From: Pseudomonas viridiflava
Lineage (GTDB): Bacteria > Pseudomonadota > Gammaproteobacteria > Pseudomonadales > Pseudomonadaceae
Assembly (NCBI RefSeq): GCF_900580675.1
Contig: NZ_UTBG01000154.1
Location: forward strand, 62,001-126,000
DNA length: 64,000 bases
Direction: 5' to 3'
Part shown: positions 17,973-26,820 of the stretch, piece after piece
How positions within the stretch are numbered: position 1 is the stretch's first letter
Layout of the letters: each line of letters opens with the position of its first letter
Made by a program: the position numbers and the translations under genes
Notes under the pieces: generated by a model
Database searches by the model: none
The model's input: only the letters and a program-made list of their open reading frames with translations
Told to the model about the DNA's origin: nothing

Positions 17973-18704
17973 ATGAGTGATAAGGATAAACAGCCGTTGG
18001 CTGCGTCGGCTTCAGCCCCTCAAGTGGCGGAAACCGCCGATGCAGCGCTAAAGCATATCGTTGACGGCTTTTTGCATTTCCATCACGACGTCTTCCCCCA
18101 GCAGGAAGAACTGTTCAAGAAACTCGCCACGGCTCAGAGCCCACGGGCGATGTTCATCACCTGCGCCGACTCGCGCATCGTGCCCGAGCTGATCACCCAA
18201 AGCTCCCCGGGCGATCTGTTTGTGACGCGTAACGTCGGCAACGTTGTGCCGCCCTACGGTCAGATGAACGGCGGTGTTTCCACGGCCATCGAATACGCGG
18301 TACTCGCCCTGGGCGTGCAGCACATCATCGTGTGCGGGCATTCTGATTGCGGCGCCATGCGCGCAGTGCTCAACCCCTCCAGCCTGGAGAAAATGCCGAC
18401 GGTCAGGGCCTGGCTGCGTCATGCCGAGGTTGCCAAGTCGATGGTTGAGGACAACTGCGACTGTGCCAACGAAGGCGAGAGCATGAAAGTGCTGACTGAA
18501 GAAAACGTCATCGCCCAATTGCAGCACCTGCGCACCCACCCATCGGTGGCTTCGCGCATGGCTAACGGGCAGTTGTTTATCCATGGCTGGATCTACAACA
18601 TCGAGACCAGCGAAATCCGCGCCTACGATGCGGATCAGTCGGCTTTCCGACCGTTGGGTGGCGACGGGCCGATTCCTTCCGCGACGCCTAAAGCGCGCTT
18701 CTAA
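17973..18704 (+). CDS. Beta-carbonic anhydrase
   Basis: This 243-residue enzyme has the zinc-binding signature TCADSRIVPE and, further on, CGHSDCGAMRA (Cys, Asp, His, Cys ligands). It has about 30 extra N-terminal residues rich in Ala/Ser/Gln (MSDKDKQPLAASASAPQVAET) with no obvious signal. It interconverts CO2 and bicarbonate. The next gene is a SulP transporter 85 bp downstream on the same strand, a pairing that suggests bicarbonate supply. The 225-bp region upstream holds nothing I can identify apart from AT-rich promoter-like sequence. Confidence 0.93.
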   Translation: MSDKDKQPLAASASAPQVAETADAALKHIVDGFLHFHHDVFPQQEELFKKLATAQSPRAMFITCADSRIVPELITQSSPGDLFVTRNVGNVVPPYGQMNGGVSTAIEYAVLALGVQHIIVCGHSDCGAMRAVLNPSSLEKMPTVRAWLRHAEVAKSMVEDNCDCANEGESMKVLTEENVIAQLQHLRTHPSVASRMANGQLFIHGWIYNIETSEIRAYDADQSAFRPLGGDGPIPSATPKARF

Positions 18705-18789
18705 CACACTTCCCTGCCGGGTAAAGCGGTGGCTGCAATGGATGCAGCCAGGCTTTGCCGCGCCCGGCGAATGCCTCGGGAGAGTCATC

Positions 18790-20337
18790 ATGCGTGCTGC
18801 TCAATTGAAAGCTGTATTGCCGCGGGAGCTGCTGGCCTCCGTGGTTGTGTTCCTGGTTGCCCTGCCCCTGTGCATGGGTATCGCAATTGCTTCCGGGATG
18901 CCGCCGGCCAAGGGCTTGATCACCGGGATTATCGGTGGGCTGGTGGTGGGCTGGCTCGCAGGGTCGCCGCTGCAGGTCAGTGGCCCGGCAGCGGGTTTGG
19001 CGGTTTTGGTGTTCGAGCTGGTGCGCCAGCACGGCATGATGATGCTCGGGCCTATTCTTTTATTGGCGGGCTTCCTGCAGCTGGTCGCCGGGCGGCTGCG
19101 CCTCGGTTGCTGGTTCCGCGTGACGGCGCCGGCGGTGGTGTACGGGATGCTGGCGGGGATCGGCGTATTGATTGTGCTGTCCCAGGTGCATGTGATGCTC
19201 GACGGCGCGCCCAAGCCGTCGGGGCTGGATAACCTGGCAGGCTTCCCGGCTGCGTTGGTCGAGGCGATTCCGACCCTCGGCGGCGGCCTTGGCTGGCAAG
19301 CGGGATTGATCGGTCTGTCGACGATGCTGGTGATGTACCTGTGGGATAAATTCCGTCCGCAAACATTGCGTTTTGTGCCCGGCGCCTTGCTGGGCGTGGG
19401 CCTGGCTACCGTCACCAGCCTGGTCCTGGCATTGCAGGTCAAGCGCGTGGAAGTCCCGGAAAACCTCTCCGATGCCATCGACTGGCTGCGCCCCAGCGAC
19501 CTGCTTAACCTGGCTGATCCGCAACTGCTGATCGCCGCCTTCGCCGTGGCGTTTATCGCGAGTGCCGAAACCCTGCTGTCCGCGGCTGCGGTCGACCGCA
19601 TGCACAGCGGCCAGCGTTCGGATTTTGACAAGGAATTGTCTGCCCAAGGTGTGGGCAACATGCTTTGTGGCCTGGTCGGCGCCTTGCCGATGACCGGCGT
19701 GATCGTGCGCAGCTCGGCCAATGTGCAGGCCGGCGCCACCACGCGCTTGTCGGCGATGTTCCATGGCCTGTGGCTGCTGGGCTTTGTGTTGTTGCTGTCG
19801 AGCGTGCTGCAAAGCATTCCGGTGGCGAGCCTGGCGGGTGTGCTGGTGTATACCGGGATCAAGCTGGTGGACATCAAGGCCTTCAAGGCGCTGGGCCGAT
19901 ATGGGCGGATGCCGATGTTTACGTATGCCGCGACGGCGCTGGCGATCATCTTTACCGACCTGTTGACCGGTGTGCTGGTGGGCTTCGGGCTGACGTTGGT
20001 GAAGCTGGCGTTCAAGGCTTCGCGGCTCAAGGTCAGCCTGATCGACCTGCCCCAGGACGGTGAGATGGAGTTGCGCCTGACCGGTGCGGCGACCTTTCTG
20101 AAAGTGCCGGCGCTGACCCAGGTGCTGTCAACGGTGCCTGCAGGCACGACCCTGCATGTACCGCTCAGTAACTTGAGTTACATCGACCATTCCTGCCTGG
20201 AGTTGCTGGAGGAATGGGGCCGGGCGAATGCCGCCAAGGGCTCGAAGCTGGTGATCGAAGCCCGCGGGTTGAAGCGCCGGCTGGAAGGCCGGGTGCGGAT
20301 GACTACCGGGATAGGTTCTGCGGCTTCAACCGGTTGA
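18790..20337 (+). CDS. SulP-family anion transporter
   Basis: This 515-residue membrane protein has about 10-12 hydrophobic segments. The SulP hallmark runs LPLCMGIAIASGMPPAKGLITGIIGGLVVGWLAGSPLQVSGPAAGLAVLVFELV. A C-terminal STAS-like domain starts near residue 420 (ATFLKVPALTQVLSTVPAGTTLHVPLSNLSYIDHSCLELLEEW). SulP proteins carry sulfate, bicarbonate or dicarboxylates. Position next to a beta-carbonic anhydrase favours bicarbonate, but this is inference. The start at MRAAQLKAVLPREL is supported by GGGAGAG upstream. Confidence 0.9.
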   Translation: MRAAQLKAVLPRELLASVVVFLVALPLCMGIAIASGMPPAKGLITGIIGGLVVGWLAGSPLQVSGPAAGLAVLVFELVRQHGMMMLGPILLLAGFLQLVAGRLRLGCWFRVTAPAVVYGMLAGIGVLIVLSQVHVMLDGAPKPSGLDNLAGFPAALVEAIPTLGGGLGWQAGLIGLSTMLVMYLWDKFRPQTLRFVPGALLGVGLATVTSLVLALQVKRVEVPENLSDAIDWLRPSDLLNLADPQLLIAAFAVAFIASAETLLSAAAVDRMHSGQRSDFDKELSAQGVGNMLCGLVGALPMTGVIVRSSANVQAGATTRLSAMFHGLWLLGFVLLLSSVLQSIPVASLAGVLVYTGIKLVDIKAFKALGRYGRMPMFTYAATALAIIFTDLLTGVLVGFGLTLVKLAFKASRLKVSLIDLPQDGEMELRLTGAATFLKVPALTQVLSTVPAGTTLHVPLSNLSYIDHSCLELLEEWGRANAAKGSKLVIEARGLKRRLEGRVRMTTGIGSAASTG

Positions 20338-20353
20338 CGAAACCGGATCAAAA

Positions 20354-20395
20354 AATGTGGGAGCGGGCTTGCCACATCAAGCCTGCTCCCACATT
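20354..20395. repeat. Short REP palindrome
   Basis: AATGTGGGAGCGGGCTTG is inverted as CAAGCCTGCTCCCACATT around only 6 nt, so this is a compact hairpin with the GGGAGCGGGCTTGC arm variant. It lies between convergent genes. Confidence 0.88.
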
Positions 20396-20416
20396 GATCT
20401 CTAACCGCCTGGAAAA

Positions 20417-21064
20417 TCAGGCAGGCTGATCCAGCGCCAACTCAACCCCCAATTGCCGCGACAGGCACGGCCAGCGCTTCCACGCGGCTTCTGTGTTCGG
20501 GCTCTTGAGCGTCTCGCGGTAGGCCTCGACCGATTCCAGCGCAAAGCTTTCTTCGTTGAGCATTTCATCCACCGCCAGGTGCACGGCCTCATCCAGTTGG
20601 TTGGCGAATTCCTCGCCGATCAGTTGATGGGCAATCAGGTTGGCCACGGTGGTATCCGCTGGAATCAGCGGCTGGCCAAAGTGTTTGATATACAGATCGT
20701 TTACTTCTTCCACCAGGCGATGGGCCAGGTAGGCCTCGTCCAGCAGGCCGTCCAGCCCTTCATGGCCGGCCAGGATGGCAGGCGGTTGCAGGAAGAAATG
20801 CTCGGCAATCTTCAGCACCGGCTTGATCTGACTTTCGATCCCGGCCTCGCGGGCCACGTCATTGGCGGCGTCCAGCAAATCCGGGACGAGGTCGATGTAC
20901 GCGGTTACAAAGCGGGTCATGACAATGTTGCTATCACCGTCAGCCAGGGAAATGGCCGAATGCAGGTGCGGCAATTGTTTTTCCAGTTGCAGGGCAAGCT
21001 GGCCAGTGCTGGCTTCGTGTTGATGGGCACGGGAAATCTGCTCGCGCAATGCGGCGGTGTTCAT
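20417..21064 (-). CDS. Conserved protein of unknown function
   Basis: This 215-residue soluble protein is predicted to be nearly all helical. It has no signal peptide, transmembrane segment or motif I recognise. Repeated acidic helices such as LIGEEFANQLDEAVHLAVDEMLNEESFALESVEAYRETL are visible. The N-terminus MNTAALREQISRAHQHEASTGQLAL is supported by TGGAG upstream. It is divergent from the cytochrome oxidase operon, and I recall a similar protein in the same position in P. aeruginosa (PA0104). Confidence 0.75.
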   Translation of the reverse strand: MNTAALREQISRAHQHEASTGQLALQLEKQLPHLHSAISLADGDSNIVMTRFVTAYIDLVPDLLDAANDVAREAGIESQIKPVLKIAEHFFLQPPAILAGHEGLDGLLDEAYLAHRLVEEVNDLYIKHFGQPLIPADTTVANLIAHQLIGEEFANQLDEAVHLAVDEMLNEESFALESVEAYRETLKSPNTEAAWKRWPCLSRQLGVELALDQPA

Positions 21065-21431
21065 GAAAGCTCCAGTGAAGCAGGCGTAGGAAAAGGGAAA
21101 GGACAAGGTAGCTCGTTTATACGAGGGCCTAAGACGCATTTGTCATAATTATTTCATGGTTATGCAACGGCGTTATATCGAATTGCAGTTCTTGGTCGGA
21201 TAAACGATTCCGCACCCGGTTTTATTAGCTTAAACCGATCATTTCTACTCATTTGCCCCTACACATTGCGGGGTTGCAGAGCCTGTCTATACTCGGGTTT
21301 GTAGGCGATTAGCTGATGACGCCAGACTGCATAAGCAGGCAAGGCTAAGCGGTTGTAAGCAGTATGGAAGCCGCTCCCTTCGACGCAGGTGCAAACCGGC
21401 GGGATAACAAGAACGATAAGGGGAACCCGCA
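21065..21431. other. Intergenic control region between the unknown gene and coxB
   Basis: This 367-bp gene-free stretch is richer in A/T near its middle (gtcataattatttcatggttatgc, 21133-21175) than its surroundings. It contains an RpoS-like -10 at 21287-21293 about 140 bp before coxB and leaves room for further regulator sites. Repression by RoxR would be expected from work in other pseudomonads, but I cannot identify a site by eye. Confidence 0.5.
21287..21293 (+). promoter_or_regulatory. RpoS-like -10 element of the cytochrome oxidase operon
   Basis: CTATACT preceded by TGT matches the RpoS core CTATACT. No good -35 stands 17 bp upstream, which RpoS tolerates. The aa3 oxidase of P. aeruginosa is known to be expressed under starvation in an RpoS-dependent way, so the match is in an expected place. 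Confidence 0.5.
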
Positions 21432-22559
21432 ATGATGCGACATCCACACGTTTGGATGGGCCTCCTGTTGTGGTCGGTATTCGGCCAGGCACATGCAGCC
21501 TGGACAACGAATATGGCGCCAGGGGCGACTGAAGTCAGTCACGCTGTGTTCGACCTGCACATGACCATTTTCTGGATCTGTGTGGTGATCGGCATCATCG
21601 TGTTTGGCGCGATGTTCTGGTCGATGATCCTTCACCGCCGCTCCACGGGCCAGGTCGCGGCCAAATTCCACGAGAGCACCACCGTGGAGATCCTCTGGAC
21701 CGTAGTCCCCTTGCTGATCCTGGTCGCGATGGCCATACCGGCGACCAAGACCCTGATCAATATCTACGACAGCAGTGAATCGGATATCGATATCCAGGTC
21801 ACCGGCTACCAGTGGAAGTGGCATTACAAATACCTGGGCCAGGACGTGGAATTCTTCAGCAACCTGGCCACGCCCGCCGAGCAGATCCATAACCAGGCGA
21901 CCAAGGGCGAACATTACCTGCTGGAAGTTGATCAGCCGCTGGTACTGCCGGTCGGCGCGAAAGTGCGGTTCCTGGTGACTGCAGCCGACGTGATCCACTC
22001 CTGGTGGGTGCCGGCATTTGCGGTCAAGCGTGATGCCATCCCCGGCTTCGTCAACGAGGCCTGGACGCGTGTGGAGAAACCCGGCATCTACCGCGGCCAG
22101 TGCGCCGAACTGTGCGGCAAAGACCATGGGTTCATGCCCATCGTGGTCGAGGTCAAGTCCAAGGCCGACTACGACACCTGGCTCGGCGAGCGTAAGGCAG
22201 AGGCTGCCAAGCTCAAGGAGCTGACTTCCAAGGAATGGACGCTGGAAGAGCTGGTGGCGCGTGGCGACAAGGTCTACCACACCACCTGCGTGGCCTGTCA
22301 CCAGGCTGAAGGTCAGGGCCTGCCGCCGATGTTCCCGGCACTCAAGGGTTCAAAAATCGCCACCGGGCCGAAAGAAGGCCATTTGAGCATCGTTTATCAC
22401 GGCAAGCCTGGCACCGCGATGGCGGCGTTCGGCAAACAGCTGTCGGAAGTGGATATCGCCGCCGTGGTGACCTACGAACGCAACGCCTGGGGCAATAACA
22501 AAGGCGACATGGTCACGCCTAAAGACGTGCTGGCCATCAAGCAGGCGGAAAGCAAATGA
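21432..22559 (+). CDS. coxB: Cytochrome c oxidase subunit II with fused cytochrome c domain
   Basis: This 375-residue subunit has a signal-like N-terminus (ending QAHA) and two transmembrane helices near residues 40-110. The CuA domain's ligands are visible in HSWWVPAF (His near 187) and CAELCGKDHGFMP (Cys near 223 and 227, then His and Met). A C-terminal extension carries a c-type heme motif CVACH near residue 286, making this a caa3-style subunit that accepts electrons directly. It is the first gene of the oxidase operon. Confidence 0.96.
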   Translation: MMRHPHVWMGLLLWSVFGQAHAAWTTNMAPGATEVSHAVFDLHMTIFWICVVIGIIVFGAMFWSMILHRRSTGQVAAKFHESTTVEILWTVVPLLILVAMAIPATKTLINIYDSSESDIDIQVTGYQWKWHYKYLGQDVEFFSNLATPAEQIHNQATKGEHYLLEVDQPLVLPVGAKVRFLVTAADVIHSWWVPAFAVKRDAIPGFVNEAWTRVEKPGIYRGQCAELCGKDHGFMPIVVEVKSKADYDTWLGERKAEAAKLKELTSKEWTLEELVARGDKVYHTTCVACHQAEGQGLPPMFPALKGSKIATGPKEGHLSIVYHGKPGTAMAAFGKQLSEVDIAAVVTYERNAWGNNKGDMVTPKDVLAIKQAESK

Positions 22560-22602
22560 CCGCCCTCAACCGCACAGCCCATTCCTTTGCAGGAGAACGG
22601 CC

Positions 22603-24192
22603 ATGAGCACTGTGATCGACGACCATGGCCACGCTGGTGACCATGCCCACGGCCCCGCCAAAGGCCTGATGCGCTGGGTGCTGACCACCAACCACAAAGA
22701 CATCGGCACCATGTACCTGTGGTTCGCCTTCACCATGTTCCTGCTGGGTGGCTCGTTCGCCATGGTGATCCGCGCCGAGCTGTTCCAGCCCGGCCTGCAG
22801 ATCGTGGAGCCGGCGTTCTTCAACCAGATGACCACCATGCACGGCCTGATCATGGTGTTCGGCGCGGTGATGCCGGCGTTTGTCGGCCTGGCCAACTGGA
22901 TGATCCCGCTGATGATCGGCGCGCCGGACATGGCCCTGCCGCGCATGAACAACTTCAGCTTCTGGCTGCTGCCGGCGGCGTTCCTGCTGCTGGTATCGAC
23001 GCTGTTCAGCCCCGGCGGCGGGCCGAATTTCGGCTGGACCTTCTACGCCCCGCTCTCCACCACCTACGCCCCGGAAAGCGTGACGTTCTTCATCTTTGCC
23101 ATTCACCTGATGGGCATCAGCTCGATCATGGGCGCGATCAACGTGGTCGCGACCATCCTCAACCTGCGCGCACCGGGCATGACCCTGATGAAGATGCCGC
23201 TGTTCGTCTGGACCTGGCTGATCACCGCGTTCCTCTTGATCGCGGTGATGCCGGTGCTGGCCGGTTGCGTGACCATGATGCTGATGGACATCCACTTCGG
23301 CACCAGCTTCTTCAGCGCTGCCGGCGGCGGTGACCCGGTGCTGTTCCAGCATGTGTTCTGGTTTTTCGGGCACCCCGAGGTGTACATCATGATCCTGCCG
23401 GCGTTCGGTGCCGTCAGCTCGATCATCCCGACCTTTTCGCGCAAGCCGCTGTTCGGCTATACCTCGATGGTCTACGCCACGGCGAGCATCGCGTTCCTGT
23501 CGTTCATCGTGTGGGCGCACCACATGTTTGTGGTGGGGATCCCGTTGGTGGGCGAACTGTTCTTCATGTACGCCACGCTGCTGATCGCGGTGCCGACCGG
23601 GGTGAAAGTGTTCAACTGGGTCAGCACCATGTGGCAAGGCTCGCTGACCTTTGAGACGCCGATGCTGTTTGCCGTGGCCTTCGTGATTCTGTTCACCATC
23701 GGTGGCTTCTCCGGCCTGATGCTGGCGATTGCGCCGGCTGACTTTCAGTACCACGACACCTACTTTGTGGTGGCGCACTTCCATTACGTACTGGTGCCCG
23801 GCGCGATCTTCGGCATCTTCGCCTCGGCCTATTACTGGCTGCCGAAATGGACCGGCCACATGTACGACGAAACCCTGGGCAAGCTGCATTTCTGGCTGTC
23901 TTTCGTGGGCATGAACATGGCGTTCTTCCCGATGCATTTTGTGGGGCTGGCCGGCATGCCGCGCCGGGTGCCGGACTACAACCTGCAGTTCGCCGACTTC
24001 AATATGGTTTCCTCGATTGGCGCGTTCATGTTCGGTGCCACGCAAATTTTCTTCCTGTTCATCGTGATCAAGTGCATCCGTGGCGGCCCGCCCGCGCCGG
24101 CCAAGCCGTGGGATGGCGCCGAAGGCCTGGAGTGGAGCATCCCTTCGCCTGCGCCGTACCACACCTTCACCACGCCGCCGGAGGTCAAGTGA
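22603..24192 (+). CDS. ctaD: Cytochrome c oxidase subunit I
   Basis: This 529-residue, 12-helix catalytic subunit binds heme a and the heme a3-CuB centre. The HPEVYIMILPAFG motif (CuB His and cross-linked Tyr), WAHHMFV (two CuB His) and the HFHYVLVPG heme ligands are all present, so it should be active in proton-pumping oxygen reduction. The gene is also known as coxA. It starts 43 bp after coxB with AGGAG upstream. Confidence 0.97.
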   Translation: MSTVIDDHGHAGDHAHGPAKGLMRWVLTTNHKDIGTMYLWFAFTMFLLGGSFAMVIRAELFQPGLQIVEPAFFNQMTTMHGLIMVFGAVMPAFVGLANWMIPLMIGAPDMALPRMNNFSFWLLPAAFLLLVSTLFSPGGGPNFGWTFYAPLSTTYAPESVTFFIFAIHLMGISSIMGAINVVATILNLRAPGMTLMKMPLFVWTWLITAFLLIAVMPVLAGCVTMMLMDIHFGTSFFSAAGGGDPVLFQHVFWFFGHPEVYIMILPAFGAVSSIIPTFSRKPLFGYTSMVYATASIAFLSFIVWAHHMFVVGIPLVGELFFMYATLLIAVPTGVKVFNWVSTMWQGSLTFETPMLFAVAFVILFTIGGFSGLMLAIAPADFQYHDTYFVVAHFHYVLVPGAIFGIFASAYYWLPKWTGHMYDETLGKLHFWLSFVGMNMAFFPMHFVGLAGMPRRVPDYNLQFADFNMVSSIGAFMFGATQIFFLFIVIKCIRGGPPAPAKPWDGAEGLEWSIPSPAPYHTFTTPPEVK

Positions 24193-24224
24193 ATACCCGT
24201 TTCGCTGTGCCTGCACACATTTAC

Positions 24225-24315
24225 TGTGGGAGCGGGCTTGCTCGCGAAAGCGGTGCGTCAGTCGCTGCAAAGGGTGCCTGGCCTACCGCATTCGCGAGCA
24301 AGCCCCCTCCCACAT
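24225..24315. repeat. REP doublet inside the cox operon
   Basis: TGTGGGAGCGGGCTTGCTCG and the inverse GCGAGCAAGCCCCCTCCCAC flank 50 bp between ctaD and ctaG. The two arms are of different variants (GCGGGC against GGGGGC). It stands within what is otherwise a tightly packed operon. Confidence 0.9.
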
Positions 24316-24342
24316 TGACCGAATTCGGCTTGGGTGAGCGCC

Positions 24343-24894
24343 ATGGCTGATTCCATCCCCCTCAAACGTCTGGTCACTCGCCTCCTGATCCTGGTGTTGG
24401 CGATGTTCGCCTTCGGCTTCGCGCTGGTGCCGATCTACGACGTGATGTGCAAGGCGTTCGGCATCAACGGCAAGACCGCGGGGCAGTACGAGGGGTCGCA
24501 AGTGGTCGACCCCACGCGCCAGGTGCGGGTGCAGTTCCTGTCCACCAATGCCATCGACATGGTCTGGGAGTTTCATTCCAAGGCCGACGAGGTGGTGGTC
24601 AACCCAGGCGCGGTCACCGAGATGCTCTTCGTGGCCTACAACCCCACCGACAAGCCGATGACCGCCCAGGCAGTACCGAGTATTTCCCCGGCTGAGGCGG
24701 CGATGTACTTCCACAAGACCGAGTGCTTTTGCTTCACCCAGCAAGTGCTGCAGCCGGGTCAGCGCATTGAAATGCCGGTGCGCTTCATTGTCGATCGTGA
24801 CATGCCCAAGGATGTGAAGCATTTGACCCTGGCGTACACGCTGTTTGATATCACGGCGAGGCAACCGCCTGTAGCTGTCCGCAGCGGCGGCTAG
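24343..24894 (+). CDS. ctaG: Cytochrome c oxidase assembly protein CtaG/Cox11
   Basis: This 183-residue, single-span protein delivers copper to the CuB site of subunit I. One N-terminal transmembrane helix is followed by a periplasmic immunoglobulin-like domain with the copper-binding signature KTECFCFTQQVLQPGQ. Length is normal. I choose ATG 24343 (MADSIPLKRL) over the in-frame GTG nine bases upstream because GGGTGAG then lies at suitable distance. Confidence 0.94.
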   Translation: MADSIPLKRLVTRLLILVLAMFAFGFALVPIYDVMCKAFGINGKTAGQYEGSQVVDPTRQVRVQFLSTNAIDMVWEFHSKADEVVVNPGAVTEMLFVAYNPTDKPMTAQAVPSISPAEAAMYFHKTECFCFTQQVLQPGQRIEMPVRFIVDRDMPKDVKHLTLAYTLFDITARQPPVAVRSGG

Positions 24895-24929
24895 CTACTG
24901 TTTGCCCCCTCAATCAGGAGAGCGAATAC

Positions 24930-25817
24930 ATGTCGACTCATGATACGTACTACGTACCAACGCAAAGCAAATGGCCGATAATTGCCACGATTGGCATGTT
25001 GGTGACGGTGTATGGCTTGGCGGTGTGGTTCAACGATCTGAAAGCAGCCCGCCCGGAATCCCACGGCCCGTGGATCTTTTTCGTCGGTGGCCTGCTGGTG
25101 GCCTACATGCTGTTTGGCTGGTTCGGCGCGGTGATCAAGGAAAGCCGCGCCGGTTTGTACAGCGCGCAGATGGACCGCTCGTTTCGCTGGGGCATGAGCT
25201 GGTTCATCTTTTCCGAAGTGATGTTCTTTATCGCGTTCTTCGGCGCGCTGTTCTATGTGCGGCACCTGTCCGGCCCCTGGCTGGGCGGCGAAGGCCATAA
25301 GGGCGTCGCGCACATGCTGTGGCCGAACTTCGAATTTGCCTGGCCGCTGCTGAATAACCCTGACCCCAAACTCTATCCCGCGCCGGAAGGCACCATCAGC
25401 CCGTGGGGCCTGCCGCTGGTCAACACCATCTTGCTGGTGAGTTCCAGCGTGACCATCACCATCGCCCACCACGCCCTGCGCAAGGGGCATCGCGGCGCGC
25501 TGAAGATCTGGCTGGCGCTGACGGTGCTGTTGGGCCTGGCGTTTCTGGGGTTCCAGGCCGAGGAATATATCCACGCCTACAAGGAGCTGGGCCTGACCCT
25601 CGGCTCGGGCGTGTACGGCGCAACGTTCTTCATGCTCACCGGCTTTCACGGTGCTCACGTGACCATCGGCACCATCATTCTGTTTGTGATGTTGATGCGC
25701 ATCCTGCGCGGGCATTTTGATGCCGAGCACCAGTTCGGCTTCGAGGCGGCCAGTTGGTACTGGCACTTTGTGGATGTGGTGTGGATCGGGCTGTTCTTCT
25801 TCGTTTATGTGTTGTGA
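24930..25817 (+). CDS. ctaE: Cytochrome c oxidase subunit III
   Basis: This 295-residue, seven-helix subunit has the family motifs MSWFIFSEVMFFIAFFGALFYVRH, NTILLVSSSVTITIAHHAL and GFHGAHVTIG, ending in ASWYWHFVDVVWIGLFFFVYVL. It stabilises the catalytic core and proton uptake. It lies 35 bp after ctaG with AGGAG upstream. A small gene on the opposite strand follows. Confidence 0.96.
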   Translation: MSTHDTYYVPTQSKWPIIATIGMLVTVYGLAVWFNDLKAARPESHGPWIFFVGGLLVAYMLFGWFGAVIKESRAGLYSAQMDRSFRWGMSWFIFSEVMFFIAFFGALFYVRHLSGPWLGGEGHKGVAHMLWPNFEFAWPLLNNPDPKLYPAPEGTISPWGLPLVNTILLVSSSVTITIAHHALRKGHRGALKIWLALTVLLGLAFLGFQAEEYIHAYKELGLTLGSGVYGATFFMLTGFHGAHVTIGTIILFVMLMRILRGHFDAEHQFGFEAASWYWHFVDVVWIGLFFFVYVL

Positions 25818-25823
25818 GGCGCC

Positions 25824-26027
25824 CTACCACGGCGCATGAGACACCAGTTGGCCGCTGAAAAAGCCCCAGGCGATCAGGCCCACGGTGATCACGGCCAGCA
25901 CCACGCGCACGGTCAAGGCAGTGACGAGGCGATTGGAGTTGCCCTCGTCCTTGACCAGGAAGAACAAGCCACTGAAAAGACTCACGACAGTCGCGATCAG
26001 CATCAGGGCAATGGCTGCTTTGAGCAT
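25824..26027 (-). CDS. Twin-transmembrane small protein (DUF2909-like)
   Basis: This 67-residue protein has two hydrophobic helices (AAIALMLIATVVSLFSGLFFLV and VVLAVITVGLIAWGFFS) joined by a short basic/acidic loop. It fits the small family placed between ctaE and the SURF1 gene in pseudomonads, always antisense to the operon. Its role in oxidase biogenesis is unproven. The start at MLKAAIALM is favoured by AAGGGAA upstream. Confidence 0.8.
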   Translation of the reverse strand: MLKAAIALMLIATVVSLFSGLFFLVKDEGNSNRLVTALTVRVVLAVITVGLIAWGFFSGQLVSHAPW

Positions 26028-26055
26028 GGTCGGGTTCCCTTTGGATGGGCGGGCA

Positions 26056-26820
26056 ATGAAAACAAGTATAGCCAGCGCCATAAAAAGCTTTCGCCCAGGC
26101 ATCGCGCCCACGCTGGTGGTGCTGGTGTTGCTGCCCTTGATGGTGGGCCTGGGGTTCTGGCAGCTCGCGCGCGGGTATGAAAAACAGCTGCTGGTGGACA
26201 GCTATGCCGAGCGGCGCGCGGCGGAGCCGGTCAGCAGTGCGCAACTCAACGACATGGCTGACCCGGCATTCCGCCGTGTGCGTCTGCGCGGCCAGTTCGA
26301 TGCCGAACACAGCGTTTTGCTCGACAACCGCATGCGTGACGGCAAGGCTGGCGTCGAGCTGCTGCAGCCCTTTCACGACCAGGCCAGCGGCCAGTGGCTG
26401 TTGCTCAATCGCGGCTGGCTGCCCTGGCCGGACCGGCGCACGCCGCCCGTGTTCAGCACCCCGCAACAACCCCTGAATCTCGACGCCTGGGTCTACGTAG
26501 CCCCCGGCGAAACCTTCCAGCTGCACGCCGACCCCACCAGCGCGCAATGGCCGCGTTTGCTCACCGCCCTGCATCCCGCTGCATTGTGGGCTGAATTGGG
26601 CCGTACTGGTTTTGCCTACGAGCTGCGCGCCGAAGCCGGCCCTGGCACGTACGACACCACCTGGCCGATCGTCGCCATGGGCCCGGAAAAACACCTGGGC
26701 TACGCCGTGCAGTGGTTTGCCATGGCGTTGGCGCTGCTGGCGCTTTACCTCTACCTCGGCTGGCACAACACAAAGGAGAAGCACCATGGGAGCGGCCATG
26801 AATCCACTCAACGTGTCTGA
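26056..26820 (+). CDS. SURF1-family oxidase assembly protein
   Basis: This 254-residue protein has an N-terminal helix (IAPTLVVLVLLPLMVGLGFWQLARGYEK) and a C-terminal helix (VQWFAMALALLALYLYLGW) around a periplasmic domain with the SURF1 motifs GFWQLAR and LLNRGWLP. Bacterial Surf1 helps insert heme a into subunit I. The first ATG giving a normal N-terminus is 26056. The 3' end overlaps the next gene by 35 bp. Confidence 0.9.
   Translation: MKTSIASAIKSFRPGIAPTLVVLVLLPLMVGLGFWQLARGYEKQLLVDSYAERRAAEPVSSAQLNDMADPAFRRVRLRGQFDAEHSVLLDNRMRDGKAGVELLQPFHDQASGQWLLLNRGWLPWPDRRTPPVFSTPQQPLNLDAWVYVAPGETFQLHADPTSAQWPRLLTALHPAALWAELGRTGFAYELRAEAGPGTYDTTWPIVAMGPEKHLGYAVQWFAMALALLALYLYLGWHNTKEKHHGSGHESTQRV

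Noticed and set aside
22537..24270. A 577-codon minus-strand frame opposite ctaD
   Set aside because: The product is nearly all His, Arg, Gln and Asp with no signal or domain; ctaD on the other strand is certain.
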